Assembly: GCA_026414975.1 (NCBI GenBank)
Contig: JAOAHZ010000005.1
Span: 1 to 46,225, forward strand
Source of the DNA: Bacteroidia bacterium
GTDB lineage: Bacteria > Bacteroidota > Bacteroidia > SpSt-205
Length of the DNA stretch: 46,225 bases
Direction: 5' to 3'
Positions within the stretch are counted from its first letter, which is position 1; each line of letters starts with the position of its first letter. Shown here in pieces: positions 33,314 to 42,469 of this stretch. The translations under genes were made by a program, and so were the position numbers. The notes beneath the pieces were generated by a model. That model saw nothing but the letters and a program-made list of their open reading frames with translations, did not search any database and had not been told where the DNA came from.

Positions 33314-34713
33314 AAGCTCATAACCCACTCTTGCCCTGCTGTAATGAGAGCCTCTGCTCGTTCGGCCGTCTCCGCTTCTGAGTAAATGCGCAGGATAGGC
33401 TCTGTGCCCGAGGCTCTAAACATGATGGCTTCACCGCCCTCCAAAAGGAGCTTATAACCGTCAGTTCGGTCGATCGCCTGGATGGCTTTCCCTGCAAAGG
33501 CGGCCGGGGGTCTCTCTTCAAGCTGATGCAGAGCTTTCCGTTTCCGATCCTCCTCCACGGACCAATCCAGCCGATCTACCGCAAAAGGACCGACAACCTC
33601 GTAAATTTCTTTCAGCAGCATCTCTAAACTTTTACCTGTTTCGGCAAGCATCTGAAGGATCATAAGGGCTACGAAAGTCCCATCCCGCTCAGGAATATGA
33701 GACGGAATCGCGACACCGCCAGACTCCTCTGCTCCCAGAAGCGTATCAGGATTCGTTTGCATGCGTTCGGCTATGTACTTAAAGCCTACTGGTGTGATTT
33801 CCACGGGCAGTCCCTGTCGCCGAGCATACTCTCCTACGCGAGTTGCGCAGCTCAGGCTCAAGATCACTCGTCCTCTTTCTCCTCGGTAGCGTACAAGATA
33901 GTGTAGAACAAGCAAAATAATGTGATGGGCATCTATGTATTTCCCCCCTGGACCCATCATGCCGATCCGATCCGCATCGCCATCTAAAATAAACCCCAAG
34001 TCCAGCCCTCGGTCCCGCATAAACATGGCAAAGTCGGATAAGTTTTTAGGGATAGGCTCGGGATTAATCCCACCAAAGCTCGGGTTGATTTCACAACGGA
34101 AACTCTCTATGGAGGGCAGGAGCTTAGGGAAGATACGCTGTCCTGCCCCATACATAGCGTCAAAGCCGATTCTATAGGGTAGCTTAGCCAAAGCCTTGAG
34201 GTCAAATCGGCTTTTGATGTAGTTGTAATACAGGGCTTCCATGTCGTAGATTTCTAACTGACGCTCTTGCAATAGAACTTCCCACTTATCTGGAACTTCC
34301 ACGGGGTCAGGTGGGATGAGAGCTTCTATCTCTTGAAGGATAGACACCGGGGCTGGACCACCATATGAAGCCTTGAGCTTGTAGCCAGAGTACTCAGGAG
34401 GATTATGGGAAGCTGTGATGACGATACCCAAATGACACTGATGCTGCATGGTGGCAAAAGAGACCATGGGCGTCGTGGCAAAGGAAGGGCTTAGATAGAC
34501 TTTGATACCTTTTTGAGCTAACTGCTGGGCGACGGCCTCTGCAAACTTATCGGAAAGAAAGCGGCAATCGTACCCTATCATGACCTTGGGCTGAGTGTGG
34601 CGACGCTGAAGCCATTGAGCAGTAGCTTCAGTGATACGACTAAGATTGTCAAAGGTGAAGTCTTTAGCGATAATAGCGCGCCAGCCGTCGGTCCCAAAGC
34701 GAATAGGTCTCAT
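33310..34713 (-). CDS. phosphoglucomutase/phosphomannomutase family protein
   Basis: 467 aa, alpha-D-phosphohexomutase family with four domains. The phosphoserine loop is VITASHNP (about residue 103), the metal loop is LDGDADRIG (about residue 243), the sugar-binding loop is LLGAEESGG, and the phosphate loop near the end is FRASGTEPILRIY. It interconverts hexose 1- and 6-phosphates for polysaccharide and glycogen precursors. A -7 box 4 nt upstream overlaps the stop codon of the preceding glycosyltransferase, so it has a promoter of its own. Confidence 0.94.
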   Translation of the reverse strand: MRPIRFGTDGWRAIIAKDFTFDNLSRITEATAQWLQRRHTQPKVMIGYDCRFLSDKFAEAVAQQLAQKGIKVYLSPSFATTPMVSFATMQHQCHLGIVITASHNPPEYSGYKLKASYGGPAPVSILQEIEALIPPDPVEVPDKWEVLLQERQLEIYDMEALYYNYIKSRFDLKALAKLPYRIGFDAMYGAGQRIFPKLLPSIESFRCEINPSFGGINPEPIPKNLSDFAMFMRDRGLDLGFILDGDADRIGMMGPGGKYIDAHHIILLVLHYLVRYRGERGRVILSLSCATRVGEYARRQGLPVEITPVGFKYIAERMQTNPDTLLGAEESGGVAIPSHIPERDGTFVALMILQMLAETGKSLEMLLKEIYEVVGPFAVDRLDWSVEEDRKRKALHQLEERPPAAFAGKAIQAIDRTDGYKLLLEGGEAIMFRASGTEPILRIYSEAETAERAEALITAGQEWVMSL

Positions 34714-34717
34714 GCCG

Positions 34718-34725
34718 CAAAGTTA
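34718..34725 (-). promoter_or_regulatory. Bacteroidota -7 box TAACTTTG
   Basis: Exact TAnnTTTG match, 4 nt before the ATG at 34713. Its first three bases are the TAA stop codon of the upstream glycosyltransferase gene. Confidence 0.5.
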
Positions 34726-35913
34726 GGGGTGTGTCAAAAGGTGACCATATAGAGCCTCCATGTCTCTGAGAAGGCGCTCGTAACTGTATTGGGCGCGGAT
34801 ATAGGATTTAGCTGCCTTGGCTCGCTGGCGAGCTTCAGGTAGGTTATTTAGAAAGGTTTCTAAGCTATCTGCCAAGGGTTCTTGCAATAGAGTCCCCCAT
34901 CGTCCTTCCTCCAGTAAGTCTGGTATGCCTCCCACGGGCGTAGCTGCCACGGGTGTGCCACAGGCCAAAGCCTCTATAAGGACCACGGGGGTGCCTTCAT
35001 TATCGGAGGTTAGGACGACTGCATCCACAGCCCGTAGGATGACGGGTATATCCCATCGCATACCAGCCCATATCGCAGAGACACCGATCGAATGGGCAAG
35101 TACCTTCCACGCTTGGTACTGCGGTCCATCCCCTACCAAGACCAGTTGAAACCGCATCCCTCTCTTTTTTAGCTCGGCTGCAGCGTGCAGCAGTCGGTCT
35201 ACTCGCTTGATAGGCACCATTCGCCCTATCCATGCGATGATAGGAGTAGATTCACTTCCCAGCCACTGGGTTCGTAGGGCGCAAACCGCTGCTTCTTCGT
35301 ACTCGTCTAGCCGACTGAGGTCAAATCCCAAGGGAATAACGACTACCTTTTGAGGGGAAGCTATGTGGAATCGCTCTACTAAGTCAGTTTTTTGCCGCTC
35401 GCTGAGGACTATGATACGATGCGAGAGCCGAGATAAGAACCGTTCTATGAGCCGATAGAGGTAGGAGACGAAAGGAGAAAAATACCCCTCTAAGGAGTGC
35501 CCGTGAAAGGTATGGATGCGTATGGGAGCTCCGGCAAGCCATCCCGCTACTCGGCCTAATGCGCCGGCTTTGGCTGTGTGGGTGTCCACTATTTGAGGTT
35601 TCCAGCGGCGCATCAGCTTCCACAGCCACCATAGCGTTTGAAGGTCCTTCCAAAGGGAGGGTTCCCTCTCCAATGTCGGTATATAGTACACTGAAACCCC
35701 GTGCCTTTCTATCCAAGCCTTGGCCCGCAGCTCGCCTGACGGCTCGCGACCCGCTACAAGGAGGATTTCATGACCTTGTTCTATTTGCTTTTGTGTAAGC
35801 GTAAGTACATGGTGAGCTGGACCCCCGACATTCAGTCGGCTGATAAGGCGCAGAATCCGAACCTTATGCTGGGGGCTAACAGGGGAAGGTTCTAAAGCTG
35901 AGCCCTCTTTCAT
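34723..35913 (-). CDS. glycosyltransferase family 4 (GT-B fold)
   Basis: 396 aa. The N-terminal Rossmann half has LISRLNVGGPAHHVLTL and PQIVDTHTAKAGALGR; the C-terminal half has IIAWIGRMVPIKRVDRLL, LVLVGDGPQ and the EX7E motif in SDNEGTPVVLIEALACGTPVA (read in part). Such enzymes transfer sugars from NDP-sugars during capsule, O-antigen or exopolysaccharide synthesis; the HTAKAG/FHGH pattern is common in polysaccharide clusters. It is cytoplasmic, membrane-associated. A 72-nt gap separates it from divergent uvrA. Confidence 0.92.
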   Translation of the reverse strand: MKEGSALEPSPVSPQHKVRILRLISRLNVGGPAHHVLTLTQKQIEQGHEILLVAGREPSGELRAKAWIERHGVSVYYIPTLEREPSLWKDLQTLWWLWKLMRRWKPQIVDTHTAKAGALGRVAGWLAGAPIRIHTFHGHSLEGYFSPFVSYLYRLIERFLSRLSHRIIVLSERQKTDLVERFHIASPQKVVVIPLGFDLSRLDEYEEAAVCALRTQWLGSESTPIIAWIGRMVPIKRVDRLLHAAAELKKRGMRFQLVLVGDGPQYQAWKVLAHSIGVSAIWAGMRWDIPVILRAVDAVVLTSDNEGTPVVLIEALACGTPVAATPVGGIPDLLEEGRWGTLLQEPLADSLETFLNNLPEARQRAKAAKSYIRAQYSYERLLRDMEALYGHLLTHP

Positions 35914-35985
35914 TCAGAGGGGACTAAATAACGCCTTGGCTTCCATTTTTGTATAGTCTTCAGTCGCTCTACAACTCAAAAGCCT

Positions 35986-38874
35986 ATGGAGGGAGCTTCG
36001 GTCACAGCTTGCGATCAATCTTCTTCGGCGCTTACTTTCGCCCGAATGGATATTTTCTTACGGGGCGTTCGCACACATAATCTCAAGGATATCACCGTAG
36101 CCTTCCCGCGATACAGCTTTATCGTGGTTACGGGGGTGAGTGGTTCAGGTAAGAGCTCTCTTGTTTATGATACGCTTTATGCGGAGGGCCAGCGGCGGTA
36201 TGCGGAGACCTTTTCGGTGTATGCTCGTCAGTTTCTCCAGACGATGGAGCGGCCAGACTTAGACGGCTTAGAAGGGCTTAGCCCCGTCATCGCAATGGAC
36301 CAGCACCGCTACACCCATAATCCTCGCTCCACAGTGGGTACCACGACTCAGATATACGATTATCTTAGACTGCTCTATACACGGATAGCTGAGCCGCATA
36401 GCTTAGTTACGGGCGAAAGATTGGAGCGCTACACCGAGGAGCAACTTGTGGCTTCTCTGCGGGAATGGTTTGGGGGAAAGGTCATCCAGATATTGGCACC
36501 TATTGTTCGGGCTCGAAAAGGACATTATAGAGAGGAACTTCAACGCCTCCTCAAGAAGGGATTTGAACACGTGCGTATTGATGGTGAGTGGCGAGATCTC
36601 ACCGAGGGCATTCCTCATTTAGACCGGTCCAAAATACACGACATAGAAGTGCTTATAGATACCCTTGACCCCGCTATCTCTCCCGAGGCGCTAAGGCGTA
36701 CCGTACAGATTGCCCTCAAGATGGGCAAGCGTACGCTGTATGTAGCTCAGAAGGGACGAGCGGAGATTCGGGCTTATTCATTGGATTACATAGACCCAGC
36801 GACAGGTACTGGAGTGGATGAGCCGCAGCCTAATACGTTTTCCCACAACAGCAAATACGGTGCTTGTCCGACCTGCCGCGGGATGGGTACGGTACGGACT
36901 CTCCATGTAGAGGCCCTCTTCCCCGACCCTATGTTACCTGTTCAGGAGGCCCTTACGCCTGCAAGGGAGGACTCGTTTGTACTCGTTTTTTGGCGGGAGC
37001 TGCTGAAACGCCATAAAGTCTCTCCTAATCAATCCTGGGGAGACCTTCCTCTTGCTAAACAGCATGCTCTCATTTGGGGGGAGGCTCCAGCTGGACAGTT
37101 TATCGCTGAGCGGGAAAGTGAAGTGGAAGAGATGCCCCTGGGTACTTGGCATCGCCCCAGTTCCCTATGGGAATACATTCAGTCCGCTTACTATCAGGAC
37201 CGTCCTCCAGCGTGGACCGAGAAGTATCTCCTATCTGTATCCTGTCCTGCCTGCGAAGGAAAGCGATTGCGAAAGGAGTCTCTTGCCTTCCTCATAGATG
37301 GGCTATCCATTGGGGACTTGGGGCTAATGGAGCTCTCCGCATTGGGGAGCTGGTTAGACACGCTTCCCTCAAAACTCTCTCCTATGGCGCAGGCCGTCGG
37401 AGCGGATCTCATTCGGGAGATTCGGAAGCGTATTGGGTTTTTAGAGCGGGTAGGGTTAGGATATCTTTCTCTTTTCAGACCCATGCACACTTTATCGGGT
37501 GGAGAAGGGCAGCGGGTACGATTAGCAGCCCAACTCGGCGTAGGGCTCACGGAGGTATTGTACATTTTGGATGAACCAAGCATTGGGCTTCATCCCCGAG
37601 ATAACCGTTTCCTCCTCAAGGCCCTTCAAGGTCTGCGCGATCAAGGCAGCACCGTAATTGTGATAGAACATGATGAAGAAACCATGCGAGCGGCGGATTG
37701 GCTTGTGGAGATAGGACCAGTCGGAGGAAAAAAAGGCGGTTACCTTGTGGCTCAAGGTCCCTATGAAGAGTTTATAGCTCGTCCAAGCCTTACTTCAGAC
37801 TACCTCAGCAGGCGGCGCCAAATCCCTACGTACGCTTCCCGACCTCATAATCAAGGATATATTACACTTAGGGGGGCTCGGGGTCATAATCTGAAAGATT
37901 TAGATGTGGCGTTTCCTTTGAGCACGCTAATAGTCGTGGCTGGCGTGAGCGGCTCGGGTAAAAGCAGTTTAGTTTTAGATACGCTGTATCCTGCTCTTTT
38001 GCGAGCTCGTCGCGATAGATATATTCCAGGGCTTCCGTATGAAGCCATAGAAGGCGCTGAAAAAATAGACAAAGTGATCCTGGTGGATCAGGACCCCATT
38101 GGTCGTACCCCTCGCAGCAATCCCGCTACTTACACGGGCGTGATGGATGAGATTCGGCGGTGGTATGCCGAACTGCCTTTATCGCGAGCCAGAGGCTACA
38201 AGCCTGGACGATTTTCATTCAATGTCAAGAACGCAGGTCGATGCGAAACCTGCCAAGGCGCTGGCGTGCAAACCATAGAAATGGGATTCCTACCTCCTGT
38301 GTATGTAACCTGTCCTACTTGTCATGGTCAGCGCTACAACCCTGAGACCTTAGAGGTGCGGTACCGAGGGAAAAATATCAGTGACGTTTTGCGGATGACA
38401 GTCAGTGAGGCTTGTGAGTTTTTCTCGGCACATCCAAAAATTTACCGTTATCTGCGAGCGATGGAGGAAATAGGATTGGGTTATGTACCGCTGGGGCAGC
38501 CTTCTCCTACCCTTTCGGGTGGGGAGGCGCAGCGCATCAAGCTCGCTGAGCAGCTCGCTCGTCCTGATACAAAGCGTACCTTATACATCTTGGATGAGCC
38601 TACAACCGGGCTCCACATGGATGACATAGCGAAACTCTTAGAAGCCCTTCATCGGCTCGTGGATAGGGGTAATACAGTGATTATCATAGAACACAACTTG
38701 GATGTGATTCAGCGAGCCGACTGGGTTATAGAGCTTGGTCCTGAGGGCGGAGAAAAAGGAGGTTACCTCCTTGCAGCAGGGACTCCAGCGGAGGTGGCTC
38801 GGTGTGATACCCCAACCGGCTTAGTGCTGCAGGAGGCTCTGCGGAAGGGCTCTTCCGCAGGCGTCCCATCCTAA
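35986..38874 (+). CDS. uvrA: excinuclease ABC subunit A
   Basis: 962 aa. UvrA finds bulky DNA damage and loads UvrB. There are two ABC ATPase modules: Walker A GVSGSGKSS in each, signatures LSGGEGQRVRLA and LSGGEAQRIKLA, and Walker B with LDEPSIGLHPRDN and LDEPTTGLHMDD. The second zinc module is complete (CETCQG ... CPTCHG). In the first, only the distal pair CPTCRG (about residue 292) is present; the usual proximal CPxC is replaced by IDPATG-type sequence, as I recall from other Bacteroidota UvrAs. A 20-residue N-terminal extension precedes MDIFLRGVRTHNL, so the start may be at 36046. Confidence 0.96.
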   Translation: MEGASVTACDQSSSALTFARMDIFLRGVRTHNLKDITVAFPRYSFIVVTGVSGSGKSSLVYDTLYAEGQRRYAETFSVYARQFLQTMERPDLDGLEGLSPVIAMDQHRYTHNPRSTVGTTTQIYDYLRLLYTRIAEPHSLVTGERLERYTEEQLVASLREWFGGKVIQILAPIVRARKGHYREELQRLLKKGFEHVRIDGEWRDLTEGIPHLDRSKIHDIEVLIDTLDPAISPEALRRTVQIALKMGKRTLYVAQKGRAEIRAYSLDYIDPATGTGVDEPQPNTFSHNSKYGACPTCRGMGTVRTLHVEALFPDPMLPVQEALTPAREDSFVLVFWRELLKRHKVSPNQSWGDLPLAKQHALIWGEAPAGQFIAERESEVEEMPLGTWHRPSSLWEYIQSAYYQDRPPAWTEKYLLSVSCPACEGKRLRKESLAFLIDGLSIGDLGLMELSALGSWLDTLPSKLSPMAQAVGADLIREIRKRIGFLERVGLGYLSLFRPMHTLSGGEGQRVRLAAQLGVGLTEVLYILDEPSIGLHPRDNRFLLKALQGLRDQGSTVIVIEHDEETMRAADWLVEIGPVGGKKGGYLVAQGPYEEFIARPSLTSDYLSRRRQIPTYASRPHNQGYITLRGARGHNLKDLDVAFPLSTLIVVAGVSGSGKSSLVLDTLYPALLRARRDRYIPGLPYEAIEGAEKIDKVILVDQDPIGRTPRSNPATYTGVMDEIRRWYAELPLSRARGYKPGRFSFNVKNAGRCETCQGAGVQTIEMGFLPPVYVTCPTCHGQRYNPETLEVRYRGKNISDVLRMTVSEACEFFSAHPKIYRYLRAMEEIGLGYVPLGQPSPTLSGGEAQRIKLAEQLARPDTKRTLYILDEPTTGLHMDDIAKLLEALHRLVDRGNTVIIIEHNLDVIQRADWVIELGPEGGEKGGYLLAAGTPAEVARCDTPTGLVLQEALRKGSSAGVPS

Positions 38875-38915
38875 CTCTCTCTCCTCGTGCGCGCTTTGGA
38901 CGAGAGACGCTATTA

Positions 38916-40025
38916 TTAGAGGACAGGCTCTTCACGAAAGCGATAGAGCTGGTCTCGCAGACGGGGCTCAAATCCAGCTTCTCGTATGACTCGCTGCATT
39001 TCCTCAGCTGTGAAGCGATAACGCGCTCCGGCAGCCGATACGACGTTTTCTTCTATCATGATAGAGCCCATGTCATTGGCGCCAGCGTGCAGGCACACCT
39101 GAGCTGTTTCAGGGCCTACTGTGAGCCACGATACTTGGATATTAGGGATATTCGGGAGCATAAGCCGAGCAATCGCCAGCATCCTTACGTATTCATGGGG
39201 TGTGACCTGATTGCGCACACCTCTGACTTTTTTGAGTTTCGTCCCCTCATCTTGGAAGGGCCATAAAATGAAGGCCGTGAAGCCGTAGCTACCTGCAGGT
39301 TTTTCGGACTGTAACTGGCGAATCTTTACCAGATGTTCCATGCGCTCTTCAATCGTCTCTACATGCCCAAACATCATAGTGGCGCTCGTGGGTATATTGA
39401 GTCGGTGGGCGGTACGCATGACTTCTAGCCACTGGTCGGCGGTACATTTACCCGCCGAGATAAGCCGCCGTACCCGGTCTATAAGGATTTCAGCGCCCGC
39501 TCCCGGTAAGGAATCCATTCCTGCGGCTCGCAGTCGCAGAAGAGCCTCTTCATAAGTAAGACCATCCCTTTCGCAAATATGCACAATCTCCGAAGGGCTG
39601 AGCGCATGAAGGCGCAATCCAGGATACCAGCTTTTGAGCTTCCGGAACAGCGTTTCGTAGTATTCTATGCCCAAGTCTGGATGATGTCCTCCTTGTAGGA
39701 GCAGTTGATCGCCACCCAGAGATAGGGTTTCTTCTATCTTTCGGCGGTAAGTTTCATCATCGGTAACATAGCCTTCGGGGTGGCCAGGTGGACGGAAAAA
39801 GTTGCAGAATTTGCAGTTAGCGATGCAAATGTTGGTAGTGTTGACATTCCTATCTATTTGCCATGTAACGATGTGAGGGGTATCAGCTTTCAGTTTTAGG
39901 CGAAGGGCATGGGCATAAGCCATGAGTGAAGGGAGAGGGGCTTCATAATAGAGTCTTGCGCCGTCTTCTACTGAGAGGTGACGGCCTGCCAGAGCGTCTC
40001 GTAAGATAGCTTCTATAGAGGACAC
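38916..40025 (-). CDS. mqnC: cyclic dehypoxanthinyl futalosine synthase
   Basis: 369 aa, radical SAM enzyme with a GTG start. The [4Fe-4S] motif CIANCKFC (C-x3-C-x2-C) follows WQIDRNVNTTNI. ADQWLEVMRTAHRLNIPTSA, MMFGHVET and the C-terminal GANDMGSIMIEENVV fit MqnC rather than MqnE. It cyclises dehypoxanthine futalosine in the futalosine route to menaquinone. It stands alone; no other mqn gene is in the window. TATTGTTG, close to the -7 consensus, lies within 20 nt of the start. Confidence 0.92.
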   Translation of the reverse strand: MSSIEAILRDALAGRHLSVEDGARLYYEAPLPSLMAYAHALRLKLKADTPHIVTWQIDRNVNTTNICIANCKFCNFFRPPGHPEGYVTDDETYRRKIEETLSLGGDQLLLQGGHHPDLGIEYYETLFRKLKSWYPGLRLHALSPSEIVHICERDGLTYEEALLRLRAAGMDSLPGAGAEILIDRVRRLISAGKCTADQWLEVMRTAHRLNIPTSATMMFGHVETIEERMEHLVKIRQLQSEKPAGSYGFTAFILWPFQDEGTKLKKVRGVRNQVTPHEYVRMLAIARLMLPNIPNIQVSWLTVGPETAQVCLHAGANDMGSIMIEENVVSAAGARYRFTAEEMQRVIREAGFEPRLRDQLYRFREEPVL

Positions 40026-40189
40026 CTTAGGGGCAACAATATTAGCTCGGATTTCGTTTTCGGAGATAGGTACAGCACCACTGAGATGCTTAGGCTTAGA
40101 ACCTCCACCGCACCTAGTCTTTACCCTTCTGAGGAAGAGGGATTTCCAAGCCCTACCGCTCTAAAAACACGATTATTGAGGGCCAATCG

Positions 40190-40261
<72 letters not shown>

Positions 40262-40269
40262 GTGTGGTG

Positions 40270-40298
40270 CAAAGGTACAACTTTTCTGAATAAGTCAA
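40270..40298 (-). promoter_or_regulatory. promoter of tRNA-fMet: TTGAC and TACCTTTG
   Basis: On the reverse strand TTGAC (40298-40294) is followed after 16 nt by TACCTTTG (40277-40270), an exact TAnnTTTG box, 8 nt from the tRNA 5' end. This is the most complete Bacteroidota-type promoter in the window. Confidence 0.7.
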
Positions 40299-40331
40299 GT
40301 CTCTACCTCCAAAAGCTGTACCTTAGCGTCC

Positions 40332-41222
40332 ATGCTAGCCTACATTTTGATAGGGCTGGTGGTGCTCCTCCTTCTCTCCAGCCTCAAAGTCCTCCCTGAG
40401 TATCAGCGGCTCGTCGTATTGAGACTGGGGCGGGCGCTTCCTCAAGCCAAAGGACCAGGCCTCGTAGTTGTAATTCCAGTCATAGACACGCCTATACGCG
40501 TAGACCTGAGAGAACGCATAATGGAGATTCCTAAGCAGACCTGCATCACACGGGACAACGCCCCTATATCCATAGACTTTCTGATTTACTTGCAGATTGT
40601 AGATCCCTTGGCTTCGGTCGTAAATGTGCAGAATGTCTTTCAAGCTACAGAAGGTTTAGCAACGACGACGCTGCGGGCTGTGATTGGAGATATCGCTCTG
40701 GACGATGTGTTGTCTAAACGGGATGAAATCAATCAGAAGCTGCGTGTAAAGTTGGATGAAGTTACGCATCGCTGGGGCGTTCAGGTAAATGCTGTGGAAA
40801 TCAAGGAGATTCTACCGCCGGCTGAGGTTCAAGAATCCATGACCAAGCAAATGGCGGCCGAGCGTAACCGCCGAGCCATGGTTACCGAAGCTGAAGGGGC
40901 CAAACAGTCCCAAATCCTTCGTGCAGAGGGAGAAAAGACAGCGCGCATTTTAGAAGCCGAGGCCCAGAAAGAATCGCTAATCCTTCAAGCTGAGGCCCAG
41001 CGTCAAGCTCAGCTTCTTGCCGCGGAAGGCTATGCGTTGGCCCTTCAAAAGATTAGTGAAGCCGCTCGTTTGGCTGACTCCAACACCATGCTTATTCAAT
41101 ACTTGGAAGCGCTCAAGAACCTAGGCCAGTCTCCTTCAGCTAAATGGATTTTACCAGTAGAGATTACAAGCCTGGCTCGCCAGGTAGGTGAAGTGATGAA
41201 AGACCGTTCACCCTCTCCATAA
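40332..41222 (+). CDS. slipin / SPFH (stomatin-like) membrane protein
   Basis: 296 aa. One N-terminal membrane segment (AYILIGLVVLLLLSSL) is followed by the SPFH/band 7 domain: PEYQRLVVLRLGRA, GPGLVVVIPVID, TTLRAVIGDIALDDVLSKRD and VNAVEIKEILPP. A long Ala/Glu/Gln-rich coiled coil follows (about residues 175-245, for example AEGEKTARILEAEAQKE). It fits the QmcA/paraslipin group, which scaffolds membrane proteases and microdomains. A rhomboid protease gene follows after 2 nt. TACCTTAG, one base off the -7 box, lies about 7 nt before the ATG. Confidence 0.93.
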   Translation: MLAYILIGLVVLLLLSSLKVLPEYQRLVVLRLGRALPQAKGPGLVVVIPVIDTPIRVDLRERIMEIPKQTCITRDNAPISIDFLIYLQIVDPLASVVNVQNVFQATEGLATTTLRAVIGDIALDDVLSKRDEINQKLRVKLDEVTHRWGVQVNAVEIKEILPPAEVQESMTKQMAAERNRRAMVTEAEGAKQSQILRAEGEKTARILEAEAQKESLILQAEAQRQAQLLAAEGYALALQKISEAARLADSNTMLIQYLEALKNLGQSPSAKWILPVEITSLARQVGEVMKDRSPSP

Positions 41223-41224
41223 GA

Positions 41225-41890
41225 GTGCTGCCGATTCGTGATATTAACCGTTCTCGCTCGTTTCCCCTTCTGACCGCTCTAATCATAGGGGCTAATATCT
41301 GGTTCTTTGTGCAGAACTACGACTCGGGGGAAGGGTTAGCTGAAGCTTTATTGACGCTGGGCTATATACCCTCGGACCCTTTTTCGGTAGAGAAGGCTTT
41401 CACCTCTATGTTTATGCATGGTAGCTGGGCTCATCTTCTTTTCAATATGTGGGCTTTGTGGGTATTTGGAGACAATGTAGAAGATGTTTTGGGCAAAGTG
41501 GCGTATGGTCTCTTGTATTTAGGCTCAGGATTGGGGGCTCTTTTCACGCATATTCTTCTGTACCCCTTATCGGAAGTACCTGTGGTGGGGGCTTCAGGGG
41601 CTATTTCGGGGGTTATGGGGGCTTATCTTGTTCTCTTTCCGCATGCAAAAATCTGGACTTACATTCCTCCCTTCTTCTTTACGAGCTTGTCGGCTCGGGT
41701 GTTTCTGGTTATGTGGTTTGTCATCCAGGTAGCGCACGGGATCGTAGATAAACTGACGGACTGGATAGTGGGTGTAGCAGGGGGGATTGCCTTTTGGGCC
41801 CATATAGGAGGATTTGCTGTAGGATGGCTCGCAGCCCTTCTGTTGCGTCCTAAGGACCCTTATGAGTCGGGTTGGACCTATCTGTCCTGA
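41225..41890 (+). CDS. rhomboid family intramembrane serine protease
   Basis: 221 aa, GTG start, about six to seven membrane segments. The catalytic serine is in VVGASGAISGVMG and the catalytic histidine in FWAHIGGFAVGW; the early loop FMHGSWAHLLFNMWALWVFG is also typical. Rhomboids cut single-span membrane proteins within the membrane. It follows the slipin gene with a 2-nt gap; SPFH proteins commonly partner membrane proteases, so the two probably act together. Confidence 0.93.
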   Translation: MLPIRDINRSRSFPLLTALIIGANIWFFVQNYDSGEGLAEALLTLGYIPSDPFSVEKAFTSMFMHGSWAHLLFNMWALWVFGDNVEDVLGKVAYGLLYLGSGLGALFTHILLYPLSEVPVVGASGAISGVMGAYLVLFPHAKIWTYIPPFFFTSLSARVFLVMWFVIQVAHGIVDKLTDWIVGVAGGIAFWAHIGGFAVGWLAALLLRPKDPYESGWTYLS

Positions 41891-41908
41891 GCGCCTCCTC
41901 CTACTTTT

Positions 41909-42469
41909 GTGGTGGTGAAAGCCCTGCTCCTAACGGGTCCCAGTGGATCCGGCAAAACCACTCTGGCCCAGCTCTTAGTGGAGAAATACGAGGGCTTAGC
42001 TTTTTCTATATCGGCTACGACGCGTCCCCCTCGCCCCGGAGAGGTCCATGGACGCGACTACTACTTTCTTTCCGAAGTGGAGTTTGATATGGAGTTAGCT
42101 CAGGGGGGGTTCGTTGAATGGGAAAGGCTGTTTTCAGGCTATCGATACGGCACGCTGCGCCGAGAGCTGGAGCGCATACAAAGCCTGGGAAAATGGGCTC
42201 TTTTCGTCAAGGATGTAAGGGGGGCCCTTTCTCTCAAACGGGAGTTAGCGGATCGCCTGACGACGGTCTTCTTAGTGCCTCCCTCCATAGAAGCTCTGCG
42301 CGAGCGGCTATTAGCTCGGGCTCCCCATACCCCCGAAGACTTAGCCGAAAGACTGGCTCGGGCTGAGGAGGAGCTGCGAATGGTGAGTCAGTTTGATTAT
42401 GTGCTGTATAACGACGACCTCAAGCGGGCTTTGGAACGGCTGGAGCGACTTCTTCACCGGCTTGTATGA
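41909..42469 (+). CDS. gmk: guanylate kinase
   Basis: 186 aa with a GTG start. It converts GMP to GDP with ATP. The P-loop is LLTGPSGSGKTTL; the GMP-binding region is SISATTRPPRPGEVHGRDYYF (read in part) with GGFVEWERLFSGYRYGT; the lid follows at about residues 120-150. The usual PGE segment is present. The nadD ATG overlaps its stop (ATGA). Confidence 0.95.
   Translation: MVVKALLLTGPSGSGKTTLAQLLVEKYEGLAFSISATTRPPRPGEVHGRDYYFLSEVEFDMELAQGGFVEWERLFSGYRYGTLRRELERIQSLGKWALFVKDVRGALSLKRELADRLTTVFLVPPSIEALRERLLARAPHTPEDLAERLARAEEELRMVSQFDYVLYNDDLKRALERLERLLHRLV

Noticed and set aside
38835-38856. Inverted repeat TGCGGAAG / CTTCCGCA near the end of uvrA
   Set aside because: It lies inside the coding region and has no T-run after it, so it is not called a terminator, although it could weakly slow transcription.
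38875-38915. Possible terminator between uvrA and mqnC
   Set aside because: Only an imperfect CTCGT/ACGAG pairing without a T-run; too weak to report as a feature.
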